From NCBI GenBank assembly GCA_937925475.1, contig CALEWH010000013.1:1-43639 (forward strand): a DNA stretch of 43,639 nucleotides, written 5' to 3'. A program made the translations under genes and the position numbers. Below are positions 1 through 8,241 of the stretch, in pieces. Under the pieces are notes generated by a model that saw only the letters and a list, made by a program, of their open reading frames with translations, was not told where the DNA came from and made no database searches. Source of the DNA: an uncultured Clostridia bacterium (GTDB lineage: Bacteria; Bacillota; Clostridia; Christensenellales; UBA1242). The stretch's first letter is position 1. Each line of letters begins with the position of its first letter.

Positions 1-27
1 AACACAAATATTTTATATTTTTGTGTT
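1..27. repeat. Imperfect 27-bp palindrome at the window edge
   Basis: Arms AACACAAA (1-8) and TTTGTGTT (20-27) are exact reverse complements, and the A/T core is partly complementary. It lies just before the point where a glycosyltransferase reading frame suddenly becomes open. It could be a terminator-like hairpin, a recombination scar, or a fold-back at a contig end. The sequence alone does not decide. Confidence 0.5.
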
Positions 28-48
28 AAAAAACCAATAATAAAATAA

Positions 49-489
49 GATTATGGTAGCCAATACAATATTGTAATCAAACCTCATCCAAGTTGGGGAC
101 TAGCAGATCCAGATTATCCTACTGCTGACGGAAAAGGTGCAACAGCAGGTGCAAAATGGGCAAGTCTAAACTATCAAAAAGCATATGAAGAAAGAGTAAG
201 ATATTGCAATGAAAAAGGTATTAAAGTTGTGCCAGGTCAAATCCCTATGGAAGTATTGATTTGGGCTTATGCTGACAATATTGTTATTGGCGGATATTCG
301 AGTAGTCTTTATATGAATGCTCCAAAAAATATGACAAAGTTTATCATAAACAACAATGGTGCTAAGGCTATGGGTTCTGTCATAACAGCAGTTTTCAACA
401 ATGGATTGCTTGCAGATTCGCTTGATTTTTACAAATTGGTCGACGGCGTGTGCACAAAGACCACAGAAACTCCTTCAACTAACGCATAA
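49..489 (+). pseudogene. C-terminal fragment of a polysialyltransferase-like glycosyltransferase (GT52-like)
   Basis: The frame is open from 49 after a stop at 46-48 and has no credible start; the first possible one is a GTG at 229 deep inside the fold. The peptide has an IKPHP motif near its start and later IPMEVLIWAYADN followed by GGYSSSLY. That resembles the HP motif and the serine-containing end of bacterial polysialyl- and LPS sialyltransferase-type enzymes, which transfer sugars from nucleotide donors to surface glycans. Only the last 146 or so residues are present, so the donor half is missing. It ends 8 bp before the next gene, suggesting an original operon. The family call is from motifs only; the truncation could be biological or a contig-edge effect. 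Confidence 0.5.
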
Positions 490-497
490 GGTGGAGT

Positions 498-1640
498 ATG
501 AATACAATAGAAAAAATAAACAAATATAATTACATTTTTTTAACAACAGCCATTCTTTTGGCTGTTGTTAATATATATGACCTAGTGTGTGTATTTTCGG
601 GCATTGCACAAGTATACAAACTTAGAGTTTTGATGCTTGTGTCGCTTATTCTTTTAAGTGTCTGTGCACTACTCGAACTTATACTAACATTGATAGACAT
701 CATTAAAAATCGAAAAATCACTAAAAAACAAATCATCTATTTGATTTTGATTTGTTGTGCGGTGGCACTTTCGATATGTGGATTTGTGGTGTATGTTGAA
801 AGTTTGCCAAAATATTATTATGCAAACAACAAAATCACAATGTACACTGTATTTGGACTATTGACACTTGGTCTTTATTATCTACTAAAAAATGACAACA
901 AATCAACTTCAAACTATATTGACTTTTATGCGTCTTTTGGCTTTGGGTTGTTGTTTGCTGTACTATCTGTTTTTTATGTTGAAAAACATAATGTATACAT
1001 ATTTATCATTGTCAGCATATTGGCACTAATATGTCTTATTCAAATGTTTTGCAATGTGAAAAATGACCTAAGCAAGAAGATATGTAAGTATATTTTAGAA
1101 GGTTTGAGTGTTTTGTTTTTTATCGCAACAAACATTTTCGCTATGCTAAATTATCATGTTTATGACATCATAAACTCGACATCAATGGTTTTGACTTTTG
1201 CTGTGGGATTTTACTTTGTATCGTTTTTGGCGGACATTTGGCAAAATCAGTATAAGACAGCGTCGATTTTAAAAATTGTTGCGCTATTGTCGTGTTTTGT
1301 GATTTTTATGACTCGTGTGTATTTGAAAGGCTTTGACTTAAAAACAAATTGTGTGACTACTGGTGTTATGCTTGGTGTGATTGCTCTAAGATGTTTGAGT
1401 TATGTTTTCAAAAAGCAAAATAGATTGTCGTATGTATTGCTAAGCGTTGTGGGAGTTTTTGTAATCGCTTCTACTATCCTTGAAATACTTTTATACGATA
1501 TTCTCGAATTGAAAGGATTTTACATTCCAATAGTTGTTGCGGTGCTTGTGATTTATGGCATAAGGCTTGTAGTATACATTGCCCATAAAAAGCAAAGCAC
1601 AACTATTGAAGATTGTGTACAATCGGAAAACACTTTGTAG
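498..1640 (+). CDS. Multi-pass membrane protein of unknown function
   Basis: A 380-residue protein with a GGTGGAG ribosome binding site just before ATG 498. Hydrophobic stretches run almost end to end: about ten to eleven likely membrane segments, with short Lys/Asn-rich loops. The first starts near residue 13. The last, around residues 340-360, is followed by a short polar tail. I see no catalytic motif or known transporter signature. It sits directly behind the glycosyltransferase remnant, so it may once have belonged to a surface-polysaccharide operon, as flippases and polymerases often do, but nothing in the protein proves this. A strong terminator follows immediately. Confidence 0.75.
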   Translation: MNTIEKINKYNYIFLTTAILLAVVNIYDLVCVFSGIAQVYKLRVLMLVSLILLSVCALLELILTLIDIIKNRKITKKQIIYLILICCAVALSICGFVVYVESLPKYYYANNKITMYTVFGLLTLGLYYLLKNDNKSTSNYIDFYASFGFGLLFAVLSVFYVEKHNVYIFIIVSILALICLIQMFCNVKNDLSKKICKYILEGLSVLFFIATNIFAMLNYHVYDIINSTSMVLTFAVGFYFVSFLADIWQNQYKTASILKIVALLSCFVIFMTRVYLKGFDLKTNCVTTGVMLGVIALRCLSYVFKKQNRLSYVLLSVVGVFVIASTILEILLYDILELKGFYIPIVVAVLVIYGIRLVVYIAHKKQSTTIEDCVQSENTL

Positions 1641-1643
1641 ATT

Positions 1644-1670
1644 AAAACTAGGGGAGACCCTAGTTTTTTT
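1644..1670 (+). terminator. Rho-independent terminator after the membrane protein
   Basis: Stem AAAACTAGGG / CCCTAGTTTT with loop GAGA, followed by a T run. It ends the 498-1640 transcript. Confidence 0.9.
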
Positions 1671-1771
1671 GTTTTTGAAAATATTTGTTTGAAGTAAAAA
1701 AGTCGAATAAAACATATGCAAAATTTATGGTTTGTAATATAATATTTTTCAAAATTAAAAAGAAGAATATT

Positions 1772-2120
1772 ATGAACAAAAGGTTTGTAGTTTCAAGAAA
1801 ATTTTGATTTTTTGGACATTGTTTGTAGGCATCGGCGCTTTGGCTGGGGAATGAACATATCCGAGTCAAATATTGATTTTTCTCAGTATAAAGAAATTAC
1901 TTTGTGCTCACCAGTGTGGGTTTTTGCATTGAGTGCACCAATGCGTCAGTTCTGTAAAACTAATAGTGGAAAAATCCATAATGTTAGTTATGTTTTGAAC
2001 CATTTTATGAATAGTAAATTTAACAAATTTGCAAAAGAAATGGATAACTTACTCTGCACTAATCACAATAATTTTGTTTCATATAGATGTCGCTATGGCA
2101 AGCTTAAAAAACTTAACTAA
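1772..2120 (+). pseudogene. Decayed membrane protein start joined to a flavodoxin fragment
   Basis: ATG 1772 opens a short frame that stops after 11 codons. Moving one base restores a hydrophobic stretch, FWTLFVGIGALAGE, typical of the start of a small membrane protein, which then stops. From about 1812 a third frame reads a flavodoxin-like C-terminal part: an ITLCSPVWVFALSAPMRQF stretch matches the usual gsPvW..g..P.r.Fl pattern of flavodoxin-like folds. The N-terminal FMN phosphate-binding loop is absent, so it cannot be a working flavodoxin. This looks like two genes fused by deletion and then frameshifted. The flavodoxin assignment is an inference from this motif alone. Confidence 0.5.
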
Positions 2121-2133
2121 TCGTTAAGTTTTT
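2107..2133 (+). terminator. Terminator after the flavodoxin remnant
   Basis: AAAACTTAAC / GTTAAGTTTT stem with a 5-nt loop and a T run. It overlaps the stop codon of the flavodoxin fragment, so the remnant kept its original 3' end. Confidence 0.75.
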
Positions 2134-2271
2134 GTTATGTTTATATAAACAATTTGGGTGATTTAGTCTTTTGTGTTAGATATCTCGATTTTTACAATAG
2201 TAAGTAGCAAACAACAAAAAATTTGACAAAACAATATGTATTTGATAGTCTTTAAATGGAGGAAAGATAAT

Positions 2272-2733
2272 ATGGAAACATTGAAAGCTGGTTGTTTTTT
2301 AGTGAATAAGGAGACCCAAGAGATAGCGCTAGTGTATCGTCAAAAACAAAATGATTATTCGTTTCCGAAAGGTCATTTGGAAAAGGGTGAAACCCTTGAA
2401 GAATGTGCAGTAAGGGAAACAGCCGAAGAAACTAAAAGGGTGGCAAAAATAGTAAAGAAATATCAACCATATGTGGAGAGATATACGACACCAAAGGGTG
2501 AGAAATGTGCTTGTTATATGTACATTGCCTTAGATGAAGGTGCGAGTGACAACGCGAGCGAAGATACACATCCTACTATGTGGATTCCGTTTGATGATGT
2601 AGAGCAAAAACTTACTTATCAAAACCTTAAAGACACTTGGAACAATGTAAAAGATAAAATAAGCGCATTGTTTGGGGGTAGGCGACAATACAAACAAGAT
2701 CTGTCAAAGTTGTGCTATGCTAATAGAAAATGA
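2272..2733 (+). CDS. Nudix hydrolase
   Basis: Starts at ATG 2272 behind GGAGGA (2259-2264), not at the upstream in-frame ATG at 2236. The 153-residue product has a clear Nudix box at residues 34-54: GHLEKGE, then seven residues, then RETAEE. The final Gly of the consensus is Thr here. The enzyme should hydrolyse a nucleoside diphosphate linked to another group, with Mg2+ bound by the box glutamates. The short protein with an SFPKGHLEKGE entry resembles diadenosine tetraphosphate hydrolase or MutT-like types; substrate cannot be read. The last 20 or so residues (after ISALFGG) overlap the zinc-ribbon gene in another frame, so the native C-terminus may have been replaced by readthrough after a deletion. 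Confidence 0.85.
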   Translation: METLKAGCFLVNKETQEIALVYRQKQNDYSFPKGHLEKGETLEECAVRETAEETKRVAKIVKKYQPYVERYTTPKGEKCACYMYIALDEGASDNASEDTHPTMWIPFDDVEQKLTYQNLKDTWNNVKDKISALFGGRRQYKQDLSKLCYANRK

Positions 2734-2944
2734 CGATCAATTTGCTACAAACGCTGATGGAAGCATAAACAAAGATTATTGTAAATACTGTATGAAAAAA
2801 GGCAAGTTTATCGACGATGTGACAATGGAAGAATATATCGATATGTGTTCAAAATATGGCTCACAAGCAGGTATGACAAACGAACAAATGAAAGCCCATT
2901 GCCAAAAAGTTTTTCCTACTCTCAAACGCTGGAAAGATAAATAA
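2672..2944 (+). CDS. Small zinc-ribbon protein (putative zinc ribbon, Zn_ribbon_2-like)
   Basis: The frame reads CQSCAM, a DGS segment, YCKYCMKKG, then a helical part ending in FPTLKRWK. That is the full order of the small putative zinc-ribbon family (CQSC...YCxYC...FPtLKRW), with four cysteines to bind zinc. Its role is unknown; the domain is often found alone or attached to regulators. The only upstream start in frame is TTG 2672, which lies inside the Nudix gene. There is no ATG before the first Cys pair, so the start is uncertain and the true N-terminus may have been lost when the two genes were joined. Confidence 0.6.
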   Translation: MGVGDNTNKICQSCAMLIENDDQFATNADGSINKDYCKYCMKKGKFIDDVTMEEYIDMCSKYGSQAGMTNEQMKAHCQKVFPTLKRWKDK

Positions 2945-2948
2945 TTCA

Positions 2949-3243
2949 TTGCCTATTGAAGAAGTTTTAAGATTATATCCAACTTTGCATGAAGCAGATG
3001 TAACCAAATTTTTTGATGTGGCAAACACATATTTCAAAAAGTCTGAAATCACCAACTTAAAAAAAAATAAGACAAGCACGAGGCTTCTCTCAAAGCAAAC
3101 TCGCAAAACTTGCAGAAGTGGAACTTCGCTCTATTCAAATGTATGAGCAACGAAGAAACGACATAAACAAAGCACAAGTTGAAACCATTTACAAACTAGC
3201 AAGAGTTTTCGGTTGTAATATCGAAGATTTATTGGAAAATTAA
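2949..3243 (+). pseudogene. Frameshifted and N-terminally cut HTH (XRE-type) regulator
   Basis: Frame one from 2949 (TTG, no real start) reads IEEVLRLYPTLHEADVTKFFDVANTYF. It loses phase in an A9 run at 3059-3067. The next frame continues with IRQARGFSQSKLAKLAEVEL and RSIQMYEQRRNDINKAQ, then ends in GCNIEDLLEN, a typical Cro/CI helix-turn-helix of the kind that recognises a DNA operator. A single extra base in the A run explains the break. The HTH half is otherwise well kept, so either the damage is recent or the homopolymer was miscalled. Confidence 0.75.
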
Positions 3244-3253
3244 AAAATAAAAC

Positions 3254-3290
3254 AAAAATAGCACTAGGAACATAACCTAACGCTATTTTT
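3254..3290 (+). terminator. Terminator after the HTH pseudogene
   Basis: AAAAATAGC / GCTATTTTT arms with partly paired interior (ACTAGG...CCTAAC) and a T run. Confidence 0.7.
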
Positions 3291-3385
3291 ATTTGTGAGA
3301 AATTGTATGTATTTATGAATATATAATATTAAACAAAAATATTTTTGAAAAAATTAAAATTTTGTATAAGATTTCTTAAAGTATA

Positions 3386-3394
3386 TGCTATAAT
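3386..3394 (+). promoter_or_regulatory. Extended -10 promoter of the repeat lipoprotein
   Basis: TGCTATAAT (3386-3394) is an extended -10 element 36 bp before the start at 3431. No good -35 is present. An A/T tract (AAAAATATTTTTGAAAAAAT, from about 3336) lies upstream and resembles an UP element. Confidence 0.6.
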
Positions 3395-3430
3395 AAAAAT
3401 AGGGATTCAATTTTAAGGGGGGAAAATAAA

Positions 3431-5836
3431 TTGAAAAAGAAATTATTGAGTTTTATTTTTGCTTTTGCTTTTATTTTAACAGGAGCATTTTGTTTAACAG
3501 CTTGTGGAGAAAATTCTTCTCCATCAAAAACTTTAACTAGTATTACAAGTAATGTCATTTCACATAGTCATTATGATGGCTCTCAGTTTAATTATACCTA
3601 TGGTGAAACAATACAAATTTCAAAAAGTGACTTTGTGGTAACCGCTCATTATTCGGACGATAGCGAAACAAATGTTAGCGATTTTACTTTAGATACTTCA
3701 AATTTGCCAATAGGCATAGCTTCTGTAGGTACATATGAAATATCAGTAAACTATCAATCAAAATCAAATAGTTATAATGTTGTAGTTGATGAACAATCCT
3801 TAGATTTAACTACTCCTAGCTTTGAAAATCCTGTTTATACAGGCGAAGTAATTGATTTCACTTCTATTTCAGCAATCCAAACATTTATGACTGAAAATAA
3901 TCTTAGAGTGGCTTTAACTAGCCAAAGTTCCGCTCAAACAAACGCGGGTGAATACACTTTAAAGCTTGAATCAAACGATGCCAACATTACAGGTAGTTTT
4001 AATATAAATTGGCAAATTACTAAAAAGCCAATAGTTCTTGCAGATTTTCTTGTTAGTACAGGTTTAACTCAAAACAACGAAAACAAGAATATTTATGAAG
4101 TTACTTACAATGGAAGTTCGTACAATTTATCATCACACGCTAACTATATTGTTGTTTCAGTTGTTTCAAACAACAATTCGTGCACAGAAGCTGGAGATTA
4201 TTATTATAATTTCACAACAGATTCAAATCACAAATTTATCACTAATGGCAATGAATACACTACATCAGATGAAGAAAAACTAAATTTAACTTTAAGAATA
4301 AACAAAGCGCAATTAACATTTAACAAGGCTGACATCGCTTTGTCAGAAAATAATTGTGAATACACAGGCTCAGCATTTACTTTGCAAGAATTATTAGTTC
4401 CAAATTATTCAACTCTTTCGTCTTATTTTGATATCACTTTACATAATGACAATTTAACTAATGTTGGAACTAAAAATATTGTTTTAACAGCCAAAGACAG
4501 CATTTGCGCCAATTATAAATATAATAATGGAGATGAAATTACTGGAGAGGAAATTAATCTATCTTTTACCATTGTGAAAGCTACTCCAAATTATGAAGGC
4601 ATAGACACAGTCAACAATATTGCTTTTGAGGTAAGTTATAGTGAAAATTTAACGCTTTCTTCAATTATAAATTCAGATAATTTAACACAAACTTCTGTTT
4701 CTTGGCTTCAAGAGAACTTGGACTATTCAGACTATTCAGTTTTAGAATGTAATGACAATGAAATTCTTTCTGCCGGCACTTATACAAAAATTATTTCTTA
4801 CACTCCAAGTTATAACAACTACAACTCTGTAGATATTCAAGTAACTGTTGTTGTAGACAAAGTTACAATCTATATAGACCCTAATTGGTATTTAAACAGA
4901 AACAATTCTCTCATATATAATGAAAGTGAGATAACTTATGATATAACTAATCCAGTTGAAGTTGAATTTGCAACCGGAAATGATGAGGTTACTGCAAGTT
5001 TACAAACTTACTATAAACAAACCGAGACTAATAATTATGGCAGTGAAATTATTGTATCACCTCAGAATGCGGGTTACTACAAAACCATTGCTACATTAAG
5101 TTGTGATCCAAACCATCAAATTTGTGTTTATGGTTCAACAGACGTAGTTACAGAACGAACCAAAGAATGGAGAATAAAACAAGCAAAATATGATGGCATT
5201 ATCTCTTGGGGTGGCGTAACGATTAATCCATTGTTAGATTCAACCATACTTTTTGCTCCAACAGAGGCAATTACACTTTCGGCTAATTTAAGCGAAGCCC
5301 CAACAGAACAATTTTCTGTTTCGTTGCTCACAAAATATAAAGCTCCTGCAAGTGACAAATTTACTGCAATAGATAGCTCAAACATTCTAGCAGCTGGAAT
5401 TTATCAAGCAAAGGCAACAATTACTTGTACATCAGGAAACTATACAGTAGCTAATGGTGAGGCTACAGTAAGCTTTGAAATTATCTCAAGAACAATAGAT
5501 TGCACAAATTCACAGCTTGCAATTGAGACTAAAACTTACACAAAAACTGAATGGCTAAACCAATTCTCAGACTTTGACAGTTGGCTTACAAATTCAAAAG
5601 GATTAGCACTTACTTGGAATGTAGTAAATGATGGCCAGAGTAGTACAACTGTAAATCGTAATTTAAAAAATGGTGTAGCCGGTACATACACAGTAGTTTT
5701 GATGAGTGCAAGTGTAGATACTAGGTATCAGAATTCTGATGGTGTAACATTGACTAATGATGGTCATTTAAATCCAACAAGTTATGCAGATAAATTAACA
5801 GTAACTGTGACAATAGTAGATGATGCCCTAGAATAA
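3431..5836 (+). CDS. Large surface lipoprotein with repeated beta-sandwich (MBG-like) domains
   Basis: Starts at TTG 3431 after a GGGGGG ribosome binding site; the next residues are KKK and a hydrophobic run ending in the lipobox LTAC, so it should be exported and lipid-anchored. The mature part is Ser/Thr/Asn-rich and repeats a pattern of about 80-100 residues: YTG or YTY followed by NAGEYT, GTKNIV or AGTYT, then a closing WxITK, FTIVKA or VVVDK. That is typical of MBG or Ig-like stalk domains, which extend proteins away from the cell. About six or seven units are visible. The frame stops at TAA 5834-5836 but remains open in phase into the next ORF, so this may be a nonsense-interrupted longer protein. 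Confidence 0.8.
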   Translation: MKKKLLSFIFAFAFILTGAFCLTACGENSSPSKTLTSITSNVISHSHYDGSQFNYTYGETIQISKSDFVVTAHYSDDSETNVSDFTLDTSNLPIGIASVGTYEISVNYQSKSNSYNVVVDEQSLDLTTPSFENPVYTGEVIDFTSISAIQTFMTENNLRVALTSQSSAQTNAGEYTLKLESNDANITGSFNINWQITKKPIVLADFLVSTGLTQNNENKNIYEVTYNGSSYNLSSHANYIVVSVVSNNNSCTEAGDYYYNFTTDSNHKFITNGNEYTTSDEEKLNLTLRINKAQLTFNKADIALSENNCEYTGSAFTLQELLVPNYSTLSSYFDITLHNDNLTNVGTKNIVLTAKDSICANYKYNNGDEITGEEINLSFTIVKATPNYEGIDTVNNIAFEVSYSENLTLSSIINSDNLTQTSVSWLQENLDYSDYSVLECNDNEILSAGTYTKIISYTPSYNNYNSVDIQVTVVVDKVTIYIDPNWYLNRNNSLIYNESEITYDITNPVEVEFATGNDEVTASLQTYYKQTETNNYGSEIIVSPQNAGYYKTIATLSCDPNHQICVYGSTDVVTERTKEWRIKQAKYDGIISWGGVTINPLLDSTILFAPTEAITLSANLSEAPTEQFSVSLLTKYKAPASDKFTAIDSSNILAAGIYQAKATITCTSGNYTVANGEATVSFEIISRTIDCTNSQLAIETKTYTKTEWLNQFSDFDSWLTNSKGLALTWNVVNDGQSSTTVNRNLKNGVAGTYTVVLMSASVDTRYQNSDGVTLTNDGHLNPTSYADKLTVTVTIVDDALE

Positions 5837-5872
5837 TCAGATATCAGTGGGAAGAGTTCTGTATTTGTAAAT

Positions 5873-6328
5873 ATGGCTGTTATAAACAAAAACAATGTTG
5901 ACATATCAAATTATTCCGGAATTTATGAAATGACAAGTTCAATAAGATTATCAAATTTAGGTTATACCGATGAAGACGGTGATGGAAGTTACACACAAAC
6001 AGGAACAATAGCGACTGCTATAGCAAGTGCAGACAATAACACTATATCAGGCACATGCGAATTTGGTAAAGGTAGTTTTGATAAACTAATTGCAACAAAT
6101 CAACCATATGTATATACCTATAATGAGGAAGGAGCAGATTCTATAAAAATTTATATTGCAGACAAAAATGGTGCTCCCCTAGAAGAAACTATACTTTCTG
6201 GAAATATATATGGTGGCTACCTTGTATTAAGTATGAAGATACTAGTAGAAGAAGGCGAAGAAGGAAATACAACATTAGTTGATACTGGCCTTGTTTGGCA
6301 AATCACTTTCCAAATCTCAAATGCTTAA
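5873..6328 (+). pseudogene. In-phase continuation of the repeat lipoprotein, cut off by one stop
   Basis: This 151-residue ORF is in the same frame as 3431-5836, and all 12 codons between the stop and ATG 5873 are sense. It has no signal peptide, and the nearest purine-rich stretch (GGGAAG) is more than 20 nt upstream of the ATG, too far for normal initiation. The sequence is polar and beta-rich (GIYEMTSS..., LVWQITFQISNA), like the compact C-terminal domain of a secreted protein. The simplest reading is the C-terminal domain of the lipoprotein separated by a nonsense mutation. An independent small gene is the alternative. Confidence 0.5.
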
Positions 6329-6607
6329 ATATTCAAAAAATAACGAACTTAGGAAATGAATTGCAATATTACAATATCATATTTCGTTTATCTAAAATTA
6401 TTAACAGAGGCAAATATAAGCAAATAAGAAAATGTTGTTAATACTAAAAACTTTGAAAGTGTTTTAATTAAAGCAATACTAAATTATCGAATTTTAATGA
6501 AAATATTTTTTAAAATAATCTCACTTTTTTAATTTACTGCCTTAATTTTTTGATAAAAAATGTCCTTATATATATGAGAGATATATAAAATTTAATAACT
6601 TATATAG

Positions 6608-6639
6608 AAAATAACTCAATTTTTATTGGGTTATTTTTT
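6608..6639 (+). terminator. Terminator downstream of the lipoprotein region
   Basis: AAAATAACTCAA pairs with TTGGGTTATTTT (one G-T pair) around a short T/A loop, followed by more T. It lies about 280 nt after the last lipoprotein ORF. Confidence 0.75.
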
Positions 6640-6659
6640 CTTGTGGAATTTTTTTGAAG

Positions 6660-6950
6660 AGTTCAAATGTTGAACTCTAGGTGTTGATAAAATTTTTATA
6701 TAAAAATATTTCCCGAGTGTTCAAATGGTGAACACACGAGAGTGATATATTTGAAATAGAAACAAGAAAATTAAAAAAGTTTTGTCGTTGAACACAATGG
6801 GTGTGTAACGGGAATTATATAATTGTCTTGTAAAAAATCTTTTTCGTTTGACCAAATGGTGATAATGCGAGAATTGTAAGATATTCGTGTAAAAATATTC
6901 CCGAACAGACAAATGATGTCCGAACGATTATGTAAGAATAAAAATAAGGA
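6660..6950. repeat. About five degenerate units of 58-69 bp with small inverted repeats
   Basis: Units begin near 6660, 6719, 6788, 6848 and 6906. Each opens with a short inverted repeat around an AATG-like centre: GTTCA-AATGT-TGAAC, GTTCA-AATGG-TGAAC, then weaker forms, ending with GAC-AAATGAT-GTC. Several close with a block like TAAAAATATTCCCGA (6700s, 6890s) or its diverged form TAAAAAATCTTTTTCG (6830s). The copies differ too much for an active CRISPR array, whose repeats would be near-identical. Confidence 0.55.
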
Positions 6951-7267
6951 GGTGTGAAATGTAAAAAGTCGACTACAAAATTTAACAACAAGGAGAATTT
7001 TAGCAAAATGTAAAAGTAAACAAAAAATCATTGCCCCTTTAATTAAGAGGTGTGATTAAAACTTGTTAAAATGGTTTATTTTATGACTTAAAAACTCCTT
7101 TATTCCCTTATTTTACCTAGCAAATTCGTGTTATATAATTTTATTTCGTTTTATAGCAATTCTCCTAATTTTATTTAAGTTTTTGGTGTCTAATTTTAGA
7201 CGAGTTTGAAATAACCGAATTTTAAAGAATTGTATTAAAAAAATTCTCGCTTTAAATATTCAGATAT

Positions 7268-7297
7268 TTGACAAAATTTTGCTTAAAGCTATATAAT
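7268..7297 (+). promoter_or_regulatory. Promoter of the ABC transporter operon
   Basis: TTGACA (7268-7273), 18-bp spacer, TATAAT (7292-7297). Both hexamers are perfect. Transcription should start near 7304, and a TAAGGAA site precedes ATG 7329. Confidence 0.85.
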
Positions 7298-7328
7298 TGA
7301 AAAGACTGTTGTAAGGAATATATTTGTT

Positions 7329-8240
7329 ATGGAAAATGATATTATAGAAATTAAAAAACTTGATAAATCTTTTGGAGATATCCATGCCGTTGATAATTTA
7401 TCATTTAAAGTTAAGCGTGGTGAATTATTTGCGTTTCTTGGTGTAAATGGTGCTGGGAAAAGTACCACTATTTCAATCATGTGTGGGACTATTAATAAAG
7501 ATAATGGAAAGGTCATAATAGATGGCAAAGATATTGACACTCAAATTTCAAGTATAACAAAAGAAATTGGTGTCGTTTTTCAAAACTCTGTTTTAGATAA
7601 AGTTTTAACTGTAAAAGATAATTTAATTTCCCGTGCTAGTCTTTATGAAATTTATGGACAAGAAGCCAATAAAAGAATTCTTGAACTTGCTGAACTTTTA
7701 GATTTTAAAAATTTACTCAATCGAACTGTTGGAAAACTTTCAGGTGGACAAAGGCGAAGAATTGATGTTGCTAGAGCTCTTTTACACAATCCCCAAATAC
7801 TAATATTAGATGAACCAACTACTGGTCTTGACCCACAGACAAGAAAAACATTATGGTCTGTTATTGATAATTGTAGAAAAAAACAAAATATGACAGTATT
7901 TTTAACCACTCATTATATGGAAGAAGCATCTGATGCAGACTATGTTATTATTCTTGATAATGGCAAAATATCTGCCGAAGGAACTCCCTTAGACTTAAAA
8001 AACAAATATTCGGGCGATTTTATAAATATTTATAATGAAACCGAAGAAAATGTTAAAAAATTAGGCGTCTCATATGAAAAAATAAGAGATTTTTTCAGGC
8101 TTGAAGTTAAAGATACCGAAGAAGCAAAAAATCTTATTATAAAATATCCAAAGTTATTTAAAGATTTTGAAATAACAAAAGGTAAAATGGATGATGTGTT
8201 TTTGGCTGTAACTGGTAAAAAACTCGTAGGGGGTAATTAA
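7329..8240 (+). CDS. ABC transporter ATP-binding protein (ABC-2 / DrrA type)
   Basis: A 303-residue ATPase that powers the permease encoded next to it. Walker A is GVNGAGKST at residues 38-46, the Q-loop lies in VVFQNSVLD, the signature is LSGGQRRR, Walker B is ILILDEPTTGLD, and the switch His is in TTHYMEEA. The C-terminal 80 or so residues form the regulatory tail seen in daunorubicin-resistance and Nod-factor type exporters. The gene runs directly into the permease (1 bp apart), so the two form one operon. The likely substrate is a lipid, drug or peptide moved outwards; nothing local fixes which. Confidence 0.92.
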   Translation: MENDIIEIKKLDKSFGDIHAVDNLSFKVKRGELFAFLGVNGAGKSTTISIMCGTINKDNGKVIIDGKDIDTQISSITKEIGVVFQNSVLDKVLTVKDNLISRASLYEIYGQEANKRILELAELLDFKNLLNRTVGKLSGGQRRRIDVARALLHNPQILILDEPTTGLDPQTRKTLWSVIDNCRKKQNMTVFLTTHYMEEASDADYVIILDNGKISAEGTPLDLKNKYSGDFINIYNETEENVKKLGVSYEKIRDFFRLEVKDTEEAKNLIIKYPKLFKDFEITKGKMDDVFLAVTGKKLVGGN

Positions 8241-8241
8241 G

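Larger units (their letters stand above)
6329..7267. other. Long AT-rich gene-free region
   Basis: I see no credible gene in either strand; the ORFs there lack ribosome binding sites and consist of low-complexity residues. It contains a terminator (6608-6639), the degenerate repeat field (6660-6950), two Shine-Dalgarno-like sites each followed by ATG TAA (6944-7015), and a GTCTAA-TT-TTAGAC palindrome at 7188-7201 upstream of the ABC transporter promoter. Confidence 0.7.

Noticed and set aside
6660..6950. CRISPR array
   Set aside because: The units are too diverged, spacing varies between 58 and 69 bp, and no cas genes are present.
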